64,000 nt of DNA from positions 8,494,001 to 8,558,000 of the forward strand of contig NZ_CP070326.1 of assembly GCF_016917755.1 (NCBI RefSeq), read 5' to 3'. The notes under the pieces are model-generated. The model made no database searches, was not told where the DNA came from, and saw only the letters and a program-made list of their open reading frames with translations. The translations under genes and the position numbers were made by a program. The DNA is from Streptomyces noursei (GTDB lineage: Bacteria > Actinomycetota > Actinomycetes > Streptomycetales > Streptomycetaceae). Of this stretch, positions 41,481 through 49,575 are shown one piece after another; position 1 is the first letter of the stretch; every line of letters starts with the position of its first letter.

Positions 41481-42563
41481 TCACCAGGGCCGGCGGTAGC
41501 CGGTGGTCAGCTTCTCGCCGCGGTGCCGCCACTTGGGCTCGTGGTCCACGGTCCGGGCCGTGATGCCGCGCAGCCGGCGGACAACGTTGCCGTACGCGGT
41601 ACTGGCGGTGCTGGAGAGCTTGGCGCCGGGCGGCTCGTCCATGAACGGCATGAACTTGTCGGGGAAGCCGGGCATGGTGCAGGCGATGCAGACCCCGCCG
41701 ACGTTGGGGCAGCCGCCGATGCCGTCCATCCAGCCCCGCTTGGGCACGTTGCATTTGACCACGGGACCCCAGCAGCCGACCTTCACCAGGCACTTGGGCG
41801 AGTCGTACGTGGTGGCGAACTGGCCCTGTTCGTAGTAGCCGGCCCGGTCGCAGCCCTCGTGCACGGTCTCGCCGAAGAGCCAGGTGGGCCGCAGTTGGTC
41901 GTCCAGCGGGATCATCGGGGCCGCGCCGGCGGCCTGGTAGAGCAGGTAGACCAGGGTCTCGGCGAAGTTGTCCGGCTTGATCGGACAGCCCGGGACGCAC
42001 ACGATCGGGATCCCGGCCTTGGACTTCCAGTCCCAGCCCAGGTAGTCGGGCACGCCCATGGCGCCGGTCGGGTTGCCGGCCATGGCATGGATGCCGCCGT
42101 ACGTGGCGCAGGTGCCGATGGCGACGACGGCGAGCGCCTTGGGGGCCAGTCGGTCGATCCACTCACTGGTGGTGATCGGCTGCCCGGTCTCGGGGTCGTC
42201 GCCGAAGCCGCACCAGTAACCCTCCGGCTTGATCGCCTCGTTGGGGATGGAGCCCTCGACGACCAGCACGAACGGGTCGATCTCACCGCGCTCGCCCTTG
42301 AAGAACCACTCGATGAAGGTGTCCGCGCCCTGCACCGGACCGCATTCGAAGTCGATCAGCGGCCAGTGGACCTGGACCTTGGGCAGGCCCGGCAGCACGC
42401 TGAGCGCGATTTCCTCGATGCTCGGCTGGGTCGCGGCGGTCAGCGCCACCGAGTCGCCGTCGCAGCTCAGGCCGGCGTTGATCCAGAGGACGTGGATCGG
42501 GGGCTCATCGTCCTTCTCGGCGGCCGGGGCGGGCCCGGTCGCGGTGGCAGGTGCGGCATCCAT
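41481..42563 (-). CDS. hhyS: [NiFe] hydrogenase small subunit, group 1h type
   Basis: ATG 42563 (GAGGAGG about 9 bp upstream) gives 360 aa. No Tat signal is present, unlike classical membrane uptake hydrogenases, so the enzyme stays cytoplasmic. Cluster ligands include C34 in GLSCDGDSVALTA, GTCATYGG, VPGCPIKPDN, HEGCDRAGYYEQGQF, GCWGPVVKCN and GGCPNVGGVCIACTMPGF. At the proximal cluster, the expected second Cys of CxxC is D37 (CDGD), the replacement described for oxygen-insensitive high-affinity hydrogenases such as that of Ralstonia eutropha. It is the first gene of the locus and a hairpin terminator isolates it from the upstream lipoprotein gene. Confidence 0.96.
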   Translation of the reverse strand: MDAAPATATGPAPAAEKDDEPPIHVLWINAGLSCDGDSVALTAATQPSIEEIALSVLPGLPKVQVHWPLIDFECGPVQGADTFIEWFFKGERGEIDPFVLVVEGSIPNEAIKPEGYWCGFGDDPETGQPITTSEWIDRLAPKALAVVAIGTCATYGGIHAMAGNPTGAMGVPDYLGWDWKSKAGIPIVCVPGCPIKPDNFAETLVYLLYQAAGAAPMIPLDDQLRPTWLFGETVHEGCDRAGYYEQGQFATTYDSPKCLVKVGCWGPVVKCNVPKRGWMDGIGGCPNVGGVCIACTMPGFPDKFMPFMDEPPGAKLSSTASTAYGNVVRRLRGITARTVDHEPKWRHRGEKLTTGYRRPW

Positions 42564-42659
42564 GGCGTTACGCCTCCTCGGCGAGGTGGGCAGCGGAAGC
42601 GCTCGGCACGGCTTCCGTCCACCTTGGTAACACCGCCCGGGAGGCCACGAGAGCCGACA

Positions 42660-42698
42660 GGGGCCGTTCCGGTGACGCACCAGCACCGGAACGGCCCC
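42660..42698 (-). terminator. Strong hairpin terminator between lipoprotein and hydrogenase genes
   Basis: A perfect 15-bp stem (GGGGCCGTTCCGGTG with CACCGGAACGGCCCC) and 9-nt loop, 22 bp after the stop of the DUF4232 lipoprotein gene. The hydrogenase promoter must then lie in the about 97 bp between 42659 and 42564. Confidence 0.85.
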
Positions 42699-42720
42699 AT
42701 GGCCCGAGGAGGGTCTGCCG

Positions 42721-43431
42721 TCAGGACGGCACACCGGCCTCCAAGGCGGTGACGGTGAACGTGCCGCCGCACACCCGCAGCCCACCGCTGTTGGTGGTCA
42801 TGGACTCCTTGGAGCCGGGCGGGTAGACGAAGACGATCTGCGAGTCCTTCCAGCAGGGGATGTCCGAGACACCGTCGTTGACGGTGTGCAGCACGGCGTG
42901 CGCGCTCTGCCCGGGCTGGAGCCGCACGCTGCCGCCGGCGCCGCCCTCGCGGGAGGCGGGCGTGCCGACCGCCGAGCCGTCACGCTGGATCAGCGAGACG
43001 CCGGGGTAGCCGCGCAGCGAGCACGCCTTCTTGCCCTTGTTGGTGAAGACCAGCGGGACCCGGATGTTGCCCGCGCCGACGTCGGTGCGCCCCAGGCGCA
43101 GCGACATGTTCTCCGCGGTGCAGCGGTCCGAGGCCGTCATGGCCGAGGGGTTGGCCTGGCTGGCACTGGGGACGCCGGAGGTGCCCGCGGAGGGCTTGGC
43201 CACGCTGGACGGCCGGGCGGCGTTCCCGGCGGACTGCGGGCTGCCACCGGTCGACGGCGCGCCCTGCGCCCGGCTCGCGCTGGAGGTGGCGGGCGCGGCG
43301 GCCGACGAGGACTGGGACGACGCACTGTCCGCGCCGTTCTGGCAGGCGGAGAGCGTCAACGCGGTGACGGCGATCAGCGATCCGGCGGCGACACGGCGGC
43401 CGCGGCCGAGGGTCTTGATGGTGAGCGACAT
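42721..43431 (-). CDS. DUF4232 domain lipoprotein
   Basis: ATG 43431 (GAGGGGG just upstream) gives 236 aa. A lipoprotein signal peptide ends in the lipobox LSAC (C30), so it is anchored on the outer face of the membrane. A Ser/Ala/Gln-rich linker (about 31-100) leads to a DUF4232 domain (about 103-236). That domain has the paired Cys residues (DRCTAENMSLRLGR, KKACSLRGYPGVSLI, DIPCWKDSQIV, GLRVCGGTFTV) likely forming two disulphides. DUF4232 proteins are widespread in streptomycetes; function unknown. Direct repeats about 95 bp upstream may regulate it. Confidence 0.88.
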   Translation of the reverse strand: MSLTIKTLGRGRRVAAGSLIAVTALTLSACQNGADSASSQSSSAAAPATSSASRAQGAPSTGGSPQSAGNAARPSSVAKPSAGTSGVPSASQANPSAMTASDRCTAENMSLRLGRTDVGAGNIRVPLVFTNKGKKACSLRGYPGVSLIQRDGSAVGTPASREGGAGGSVRLQPGQSAHAVLHTVNDGVSDIPCWKDSQIVFVYPPGSKESMTTNSGGLRVCGGTFTVTALEAGVPS

Positions 43432-43931
43432 GAGTCCCCCTCGTCTGGTAGGTGGGTACCCTCGTGAATGTGGGTGCGTACGGTCCGTCCGTTGCTCTTC
43501 CAGCGTGCTCCCGGGCACTGCCGGTCCGCTAACGAGGCACTAACACCCCGCTAACGAGGCCGCGCGCCCGGTACGGCGCTGCCCCGGCGGCCTGTGTGAC
43601 CAGCCGGAACTCCGGTGTGCCGCCCAGGCTCGCAGAAATCTCTGCGGTTGCGGACGCGGCACTACGAGGTTCGGCCGTTTCAGCCTTCCTGCGCACCGTC
43701 CCCGGAAGACCCCTTCCGCCCCTGGTGCCCCGCGCGACGGGCCCATGCCCCTGGTAAGTGCGCAGGGCCGGGCCCTGGGCATCGATGCTGGTGATGCCGC
43801 GGTGCGCCCGGGGCGGACCGGGGGTCCGCACTCGACCGAAATCCCACCATAGGGAGTAGAAGAGACGCTTCCCTTGACGCCGGGGTTGCACGAGAACGGC
43901 ACTTTTCGGCCTCCGGAGCCCGGTTCGCGGC
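43432..43931. other. Intergenic region with direct repeats
   Basis: 500 bp with no convincing gene. It holds the promoter of the lipoprotein gene and the 3' side of leuA. The repeated element at 43526-43560 is its only clear feature. Two overlapping open frames around 43530-43900 have no coding-like composition or ribosome binding site. Confidence 0.5.
43526..43560. repeat. 13-bp direct repeat, 22-bp period
   Basis: CCGCTAACGAGGC occurs exactly at 43526-43538 and 43548-43560, about two helical turns apart, with a third partial CACTAACACC between them. It lies 95-130 bp upstream of the DUF4232 lipoprotein start, in the position of an activator site. Confidence 0.6.
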
Positions 43932-45734
43932 TCAGGTCGGACCGGGGCGACCGGCCTTCGCCCGCGCCGCCCGGTTGACAGCCGCCAGGACGGCCCGTAC
44001 AGACGCGGTCAGCACGGAGGTGTCCTGGCCCGCGCCCCAGGTGGTGTCCCCGTCGATCCGGCAGCGGACGTAGGCGACGGCGGCACTGTCCGGCCCGGCG
44101 GCGGTGGCGTGCTCGGCGTAGGCGGTGATGTCCACGGGGTGGCCGGCCGCGGCCAGGGCGTCGGCGAAAGCAGCCAGCGGCCCGTTGCCGCGCCCCTGGT
44201 ACGTCCGCAGGTCCGCCCCGCCGCCCAGTTCGCAGCGGACCAGGTGCTCCCCCGGCGTCGGCTCACCGGCGCTCCAGGCGCCGAGGGTCAGCGGGCCGTC
44301 CACGCCCGGGGCGAGGTAGCTGCTGCGGAACAGCTCCCACAGGTCCCTCGGGGTGAGTTCCTGCCCGCTGTCGTCGGTCGCGCGCTGCACGGTGCGGGAG
44401 AACTCCGGCCGCAGGTCCCCGGGCAGGTCCAGCCCGTAGTGGGCGTGCAGGAGGTGGGCGATCCCGCCCTTGCCCGACTGGCTGTTGACACGGATCACCG
44501 CCTCGTAGCCGCGGCCGAGGTCGGCCGGGTCGACGGGCAGGTACGGCACGTCCCACGGCGCCTCGGCCTCGGGGACGCCCAACTCGGCGGCGCGCCGGGC
44601 GTGGTGGGCGAACCCCTTGCCGATGGCGTCCTGGTGGGTGCCGGAGAAGGCGGTGTGGACGAGGTCGCCGGCGTAGGGGTGGCGGGGGTGGACGGGCAGC
44701 CGGATGCAGTCCTCGACGGTGCGGCGGACGGTGTCCAGGTCGGAGAAGTCCAGCATCGGATCGACGCCCTGGGTGTACAGGTTGAGGGCCAGGGTGACCA
44801 GATCGACGTTCCCGGTGCGCTCGCCGTTGCCGAACAGGCAGCCCTCGATGCGCTGCGCTCCCGCGAGCAGGCCGAGCTCGGCGCAGGCCACGCCGGTACC
44901 GCGGTCGTTGTGCGGGTGCAGGGAGAGGATCACCGCGTCCCGGCGGGCCAAGTGCCGGTGCATATAGGCGATCTGGTCCGCGTACACATTGGGCGTGGCG
45001 ATCTCGACGGTGGCCGGGAGGTTGTGCGTCACCGGGCGGTCCGGGGCGGCGTCCCAGAGCGCGGTCAGCCCGTTGCAGATCTCCAGCACCAGATCGGGTT
45101 CGGTCAGATTGAAGACCTCGGGCGAGAACTGGAACCGGATGTCGGCGTGCGGACGGGCGTCGGCCAGCCGCGCCATCAGCGTCGCGGCGTCCCGGACCAT
45201 GGCGTGCACCTCGTCCCTGGTGCGGCCGAGGACCACCTCGCGCCACGTGGGAGCGGTGGCCGTGTAGAGGTGGACGACGGTGCGCGGCAGCCCGTCGATC
45301 GCCTCGAAGGTCCGCTCGATCAGCTCCTTGCGGGCCGGGGTGAACACCACGACGGTCACGTCGTCGGGGACGGCGTCGCTCTCGGCCAGATGCCGTACGA
45401 AGTCGAAGTCGGTGCGGCTCGCGGAGGGATAGGCGACCTCGATCTCCTTGAAGCCCATGGCGACCAGCAGGTCGAACAGCCGGCGCTTGCGCGGGGTGTC
45501 CATCGGTTCGGCCAACGCCTGGTTGCCGTCGCGCAGGTCGACCGGCACCCACAGGGGCGCCCGCTCGATCCGGGCGGCGGGCCACGAGCGGTCGGTGTGC
45601 GGCACCTCGACCCGCTGGTGGGCGGGCCGGTAGCGGTGGGCCGGCATGGCGCTGCCACGCTGCGGATTCCAGGCCGGGGCCGTCGCGGGCACCGGCCCGC
45701 GGGGCGTGCGGACGGTGGGGAAAGTGCGGGACAT
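43932..45734 (-). CDS. leuA: 2-isopropylmalate synthase
   Basis: A 600-aa LeuA of the longer actinobacterial type. It condenses acetyl-CoA with 2-ketoisovalerate, the first committed step of leucine synthesis. The TIM-barrel has the metal/substrate motif VPVDLRDGNQALAEPM (about residues 65-80), SLHPHNDRGTGVACAELG with the metal-binding His pair, and GNGERTGNVDLVTLALN. The C-terminal regulatory LeuA dimer domain (about 465-590) includes DLRTYQGRGNGPLAAFADAL. AAGGA lies 5-6 bp before ATG 45734. The transcript starts with a leucine-codon leader peptide and competing hairpins (45735-45851). Confidence 0.95.
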   Translation of the reverse strand: MSRTFPTVRTPRGPVPATAPAWNPQRGSAMPAHRYRPAHQRVEVPHTDRSWPAARIERAPLWVPVDLRDGNQALAEPMDTPRKRRLFDLLVAMGFKEIEVAYPSASRTDFDFVRHLAESDAVPDDVTVVVFTPARKELIERTFEAIDGLPRTVVHLYTATAPTWREVVLGRTRDEVHAMVRDAATLMARLADARPHADIRFQFSPEVFNLTEPDLVLEICNGLTALWDAAPDRPVTHNLPATVEIATPNVYADQIAYMHRHLARRDAVILSLHPHNDRGTGVACAELGLLAGAQRIEGCLFGNGERTGNVDLVTLALNLYTQGVDPMLDFSDLDTVRRTVEDCIRLPVHPRHPYAGDLVHTAFSGTHQDAIGKGFAHHARRAAELGVPEAEAPWDVPYLPVDPADLGRGYEAVIRVNSQSGKGGIAHLLHAHYGLDLPGDLRPEFSRTVQRATDDSGQELTPRDLWELFRSSYLAPGVDGPLTLGAWSAGEPTPGEHLVRCELGGGADLRTYQGRGNGPLAAFADALAAAGHPVDITAYAEHATAAGPDSAAVAYVRCRIDGDTTWGAGQDTSVLTASVRAVLAAVNRAARAKAGRPGPT

Positions 45735-45806
45735 CGCGTTCCTTCACAGAAGCCGGGGGGGGGAGAGACCGGCAGCACCGAACCCCGCGGCGGGGTGCCG
45801 GTCGTG
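45735..45806 (-). promoter_or_regulatory. Attenuator-like hairpins in the leuA leader
   Basis: Two mutually exclusive pairings are visible in the leuA leader RNA. One joins the end of the leader-peptide region (45812-45822) with 45785-45795 by 11 perfect base pairs. The other is a local hairpin at 45768-45802 (ACCGGCA/TGCCGGT closing CCCCGC/GCGGGG), followed by a pyrimidine run. This is the architecture of ribosome-mediated attenuation. Confidence 0.65.
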
Positions 45807-45851
45807 TCAGGCCCCGCCGCGGCACCCGAGGAGGAGGCCACGCAGCGTCAT
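45807..45851 (-). CDS. leuA leader peptide
   Basis: A 14-aa open frame, MTLRGLLLGCRGGA, between the predicted leuA promoter and leuA. Four of 14 codons are Leu, three of them consecutive CTC. There is no Shine-Dalgarno; a start site at about 45852, predicted from TTGTCT and TAGTGT boxes with an 18-bp spacer on the minus strand (45883-45888 and 45859-45864), would make it leaderless. Slow translation at scarce Leu-tRNA could shift the hairpins downstream. Confidence 0.65.
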   Translation of the reverse strand: MTLRGLLLGCRGGA

Positions 45852-45873
45852 GGCGGGTACACTAACCACGAAT

Positions 45874-45900
45874 TAACTCCTCAGACAAGCTGAGGAGTTA
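45874..45900. promoter_or_regulatory. Long palindromic operator between leuA and the FadR-type gene
   Basis: TAACTCCTCAG-ACAAG-CTGAGGAGTTA: perfect 11-bp arms around a 5-bp centre. It ends 19 bp before the FadR-type ATG (45920) and overlies the predicted -35 and spacer of the leuA promoter, so it is well placed to regulate both divergent transcripts. Confidence 0.75.
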
Positions 45901-45919
45901 TGAGGACAGGAGAAACGGG

Positions 45920-46624
45920 ATGCCGCTGGAAGCCCTCCGCCCCAGCCCCCTGGTCGAACAGGCCGCGCAACAGCTGCGCGACCAGATCACCGGCGGACAC
46001 TGGCCGGTGGGCAGCAGGCTCCCGGGCGAGACGACGCTGGCCAAGACCCTCGGCGTCGGCCGCTCGACGGTCCGCGAAGCGCTGCGCGCACTGGCCGGCG
46101 CCGGAATGGTGCAGCCCCGCCAGGGCGCCGGCGTCTTCGTCATCGCCGCCGAACCCACCGAGGACTGGCCGACCCGCCTGCGCCGCGCGGCCGTCGCCGA
46201 CGTCTATGAGGTGCGCGCGATGGTCGAGGTCCAGGCCGCCCGCCTCGCCGCCGAGCGCCGCACCGAGGCCGATGTCACGGCCCTGTACGCGGCACTGGAC
46301 AGGCGGCGGGCGGACGGCGCCGACGACGCGGCCTTCGTCGACGCGGACATCGCCCTGCACGCGGCGGTGGTGGACGCCGCCCACAACCCCGTACTGACCG
46401 ACCTCTTCGGCCAGTTCGTCCCCGCCCTGCGCCAGGGCCTGATCGACCTCGTCCGGCTGCTCGGCCTGCGCGACCACGACCCGCACCACGGGGACGCCCG
46501 CCACGCCGCCCTCGTCGAGGCCGTGGCCGCCGGCGATGCCGACACCGCCGGCGACGTCCTCCAGTCCGAACTGGCGGAAACCCGGGCGCTCTTGTTGACG
46601 GGGCGCCCCGCGGAAGCCGGGTGA
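45920..46624 (+). CDS. GntR family transcriptional regulator, FadR/FCD subfamily
   Basis: A 234-aa regulator. The N-terminal winged helix (about 8-75) has LRDQITGGHWPVGSRLPGE then LAKTLGVGRSTVREALRALA, the canonical GntR signature. The C-terminal FCD domain (about 90-220) has VYEVRAMVEVQAARLAAERR, the metal-binding DADIALHAAVVDAAHN (Asp/His) and HGDARHAALVEAVAAGD (His). FCD regulators bind small organic acids, sugar acids or amino-acid-related ligands. AGGAG precedes ATG 45920. The perfect palindrome just upstream is its probable operator and also covers the leuA promoter. Confidence 0.9.
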   Translation: MPLEALRPSPLVEQAAQQLRDQITGGHWPVGSRLPGETTLAKTLGVGRSTVREALRALAGAGMVQPRQGAGVFVIAAEPTEDWPTRLRRAAVADVYEVRAMVEVQAARLAAERRTEADVTALYAALDRRRADGADDAAFVDADIALHAAVVDAAHNPVLTDLFGQFVPALRQGLIDLVRLLGLRDHDPHHGDARHAALVEAVAAGDADTAGDVLQSELAETRALLLTGRPAEAG

Positions 46625-46758
46625 CACCTCGTCAGGATTGTGCGAACGCCGCTGGAAGCGGTGCCGCCGGCACTGCCTGCGTCGGCACGGCCGTCGGCAG
46701 CGGCCCTCCGCGCTGACGAGGAATCACCGCGGGCCGGCGCACGCCACGGGCGGCACTC

Positions 46759-49143
46759 TCAGCGCTCCCGCTGCCCGGCCCCGCCCGGCTGCGCCAACTC
46801 CAGGTCCAGCCGCGCATCCGCGCCGCCCGCCAGGGATATCGGCGCGGCGTGCGGCGGATAGCCGGCCGCCGAGAGGGTGTAGTGGCGTCCCACCAGGTCC
46901 GCGAAGGCATAGGCGCCGTCCGGCCCGGTGACCGCGTGCCCGGCGACCGTCCCGTCCTCCAGCAGGGTCACGGCGGCGTCCGCCAAGGGGTGCCCGTCCG
47001 GCCCGCGGACCGTACCGCGCACGGTGCCGCCGGGCCGCAGCCGCACCTCCTGGTGGCGCGTATCGCCCCCGGCGCCGTCGACGCCGCCGCCCAACTGGAC
47101 GGCATGCGCGGTCGGCTGGTGCCCCGGAGCGCTGAAGACGAGGGTGTAGGGCCCGTCCGGCAGTTGGGCGACCGTCCACCGCCCGTCGACTCCGGTCGTC
47201 GTGTGCGTCACCACGTCGCCGTGGGCATCGGTGATCACGACGCGCGCTCCGGTCAGCGCCGTCCCTTCCGGGCCACCGAGCACGGTGCCGGCGAGGCGGC
47301 TGCCGGTGGGCGTCAGCACCAGGTCCGCCCCGGCCACCGTGCCCTCGCCGGCATGCGCGGCGGAGACGGCCTGCGGGGCGTGTGCCGGGGCGGCGCCGGT
47401 CAGGACGTAGGTGCCCGCGGCCGGGGCGGCCAGCGCATAACTGCCGTCGGACGCGGCCGTGGTGACCCCGGCCTGCTGCCCGTGCCGGTCGATCAGGGTG
47501 ACCGTGGCGCCCGGCACCGGACCGCCTGCGGTGTCCACGACCCGCCCCCGGAACCCGGCGGCCGGCTCGTCCGCCGCTCCCGCAGCGGGTGCGCTCCGCC
47601 CGGCCGCGTCCGCCGGGACGTCCGCCGCCGTGCCGGCCTCGTCCGCGCTCTGCGTCACCGGCGTCGCCCGCGCCCCGGCGGCCTTCCGCTGGGACGGCAG
47701 GAAGGCCGCCACCAGCACCCCGAGGGCGACCGCGGCGGTGGCGATCAGGAACGAGACCCGGAATCCGGCCATCGTGGGCACGGTGATCGGCCCCAGCGGC
47801 TCGGACATACGGGCCAGCACCATGCCGATGACGGCGCTGGACACGGACGTGCCGATCGAACGCATCAGGGTGTTCAGGCCGTTGGCCGCGCCGGTCTCGG
47901 ACGGGTCGACGGCCCCGATGATGAGCGCCGGGAGCGAGGAGTACGCCAGGCCGATGCCCGCACCGACCACCACCGCGATGACGACCGTCTGCCAGGGGGC
48001 CTGCATCAGGCCGATCCCGCCGCCGTAACCGACCCCGATGACCAGCATGCCGAGCAGCAGCGAGACCTTGGGGCCGCGGCGGGCCGCGATCCGTGCGTAC
48101 AGCGGTGCCACGAACATCATCGTCAGCCCCAGCGGCGCCACGCACAGCCCGGCCACCACCATCGACTGGCCGAGGCCGTAGCCGGTCGACGTGGGCAACT
48201 GGAGCAGCTGCGGCAGCACCAGCGAGATGGCGTAGAACGCCACTCCGACCGTGATGGAGGCGAGGTTGGTGAGCAGCACCTCGCGCCGGGCGGTGGTGCG
48301 CAGGTCCACCAGCGGGTCGGCGATCCGCAGCTCCATCACGCCCCACAGCACCAGGATCAGCGCCGCGGCCCCGAACAGGCCGAGGGTGCGGGGCGATCCC
48401 CAACCCCACTCGCTCGCCTTGGTGATCGGCAACAGGAGGGCGACCAGGCCGACCGACAGGCCGAGGGCGCCGGCGACGTCGAAGCGGCCGGGCGCCCGTA
48501 CCGAGGTCTCCGGGACGACCAGCGCGGTGAGCAGCATCGACAGCACGCCGAGCCCGGCGGCGGCGAAGAACAGCGTGTGCCAGTCGGCGTGTTGGGCCAC
48601 CAGGGCCGCGGCGGGCAGCGCCAGTCCGCCGCCGACGCCGATCGAGGAGCTCATCAGGGCCATGGCGGAGCCGAGCCGCTCCCGGGGCAGTTCATCGCGC
48701 ATCAGGCCGATGCCGAGGGGTATCGCGCCCATCGCGAAGCCCTGCAGCGCCCGCCCGACGATCATGACGATCAACTGGTCGGTGAAGCCACAGATCAGCG
48801 AGCCCACGACCATGACGGCGAGACTCGTCAGCAGCATCCGCCGCTTGCCGTAGAGGTCGCCGAGGCGGCCCATGATGGGGGTGGCGACCGCGCCGGCGAG
48901 GAGGGTGGCCGTCATGACCCAGGTGGCGTTGCCGGGCGCGGTGCCGAGCAGGGTCGGCAGGTCCTTGATGACCGGCACGAGCAGCGTCTGCATCACCGCG
49001 ACGACGATGCCGGCGAAGGCGAGCACCGGGACGATGCCGGCGTGCGTTCTGCGGTGTCCGCCCTTGGCGGGCGGGGGCAGTGGCGGCGCGGCGGCGGAGT
49101 CCGCAGCCCCCGCGGGGAGCTGGTCCGTCATCGTCTGGGTCAT
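46759..49143 (-). CDS. MFS (DHA2-type) transporter fused to three carboxypeptidase-regulatory-like domains
   Basis: A 794-aa fusion. The N-terminal 35-510 is a 14-helix MFS exporter: MTATLLAGAVATPIMGRLGD with LYGKRRMLLTSLAVMVVGSL (motif A) and IGLMRDELPRERLGSAMALM. A low-complexity Ala/Pro linker (about 510-545) leads to three consecutive CarboxypepD_reg/transthyretin-like beta-sandwich repeats. Each has the G(x)VxDxxGxPxxGAxVTL-type start (GRVVDTAGGPVPGATVTLID; GTVLGGPEGTALTGARVVIT; GTVRGPDGHPLADAAVTLLE) and a DGxYxxxxLPxGxYTL-type end. With 14 helices the tail would be cytoplasmic, which is unexpected for this fold. The gene is convergent with the FadR-type gene. Confidence 0.85.
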   Translation of the reverse strand: MTQTMTDQLPAGAADSAAAPPLPPPAKGGHRRTHAGIVPVLAFAGIVVAVMQTLLVPVIKDLPTLLGTAPGNATWVMTATLLAGAVATPIMGRLGDLYGKRRMLLTSLAVMVVGSLICGFTDQLIVMIVGRALQGFAMGAIPLGIGLMRDELPRERLGSAMALMSSSIGVGGGLALPAAALVAQHADWHTLFFAAAGLGVLSMLLTALVVPETSVRAPGRFDVAGALGLSVGLVALLLPITKASEWGWGSPRTLGLFGAAALILVLWGVMELRIADPLVDLRTTARREVLLTNLASITVGVAFYAISLVLPQLLQLPTSTGYGLGQSMVVAGLCVAPLGLTMMFVAPLYARIAARRGPKVSLLLGMLVIGVGYGGGIGLMQAPWQTVVIAVVVGAGIGLAYSSLPALIIGAVDPSETGAANGLNTLMRSIGTSVSSAVIGMVLARMSEPLGPITVPTMAGFRVSFLIATAAVALGVLVAAFLPSQRKAAGARATPVTQSADEAGTAADVPADAAGRSAPAAGAADEPAAGFRGRVVDTAGGPVPGATVTLIDRHGQQAGVTTAASDGSYALAAPAAGTYVLTGAAPAHAPQAVSAAHAGEGTVAGADLVLTPTGSRLAGTVLGGPEGTALTGARVVITDAHGDVVTHTTTGVDGRWTVAQLPDGPYTLVFSAPGHQPTAHAVQLGGGVDGAGGDTRHQEVRLRPGGTVRGTVRGPDGHPLADAAVTLLEDGTVAGHAVTGPDGAYAFADLVGRHYTLSAAGYPPHAAPISLAGGADARLDLELAQPGGAGQRER

Positions 49144-49575
49144 GCGTGCGGCCTCCAGGGCGGCAGGAGCGAGCGGAGAGGGTGCGCGGCGCGCGAACAG
49201 GGGCGTGGCCCCTTGATACGTGCATGGCGAACGTTTCAGCTCGGGGGCCTATTCCAAGCCATCCGGCCAGATCTCGGGCCCCGGACGGTGATCTCGCTCA
49301 CGCCGACCACGCCCGGCCTCCGCCTGCACCAACACCCGTACGCGGCCCGCCCCTTCGGGCCCGCCGTCCCATCCATCGCCCCTCCCCCGGTCTCGTTCCG
49401 GACACGGGATCCAGTGAACCGCACACCACTGACAATCGACCGGACGAGGGATCAAGACTGGGTCAAGAGCGGAGCACGGGCGGCGGGGCCGCGCCCGGGA
49501 CGGAACCGACGTATCAGCACACCCGGGGAACTTCCACCCCGCGACATCCGCACCCCGAGGAGCTCCCGCGGCGCG
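49144..49575. other. Intergenic region, nothing recognised
   Basis: 432 bp between the MFS fusion gene start and the end of the receptor gene. It must contain the MFS promoter. No gene, repeat or convincing operator was seen. Confidence 0.45.

Noticed and set aside
29159..42600. Very long open frames on the plus strand opposite the hydrogenase genes (for example 31801-34410 and 36267-38108)
   Set aside because: They are mirror images of high-GC coding sequence, composed of Gly/Ala/Arg/Gln-rich protein with no domains, and lie entirely antisense to well-identified genes.
43529..43902. Two overlapping minus-strand frames of 120 aa between the lipoprotein and leuA genes
   Set aside because: No start signal, atypical composition, and mutual overlap in different frames.
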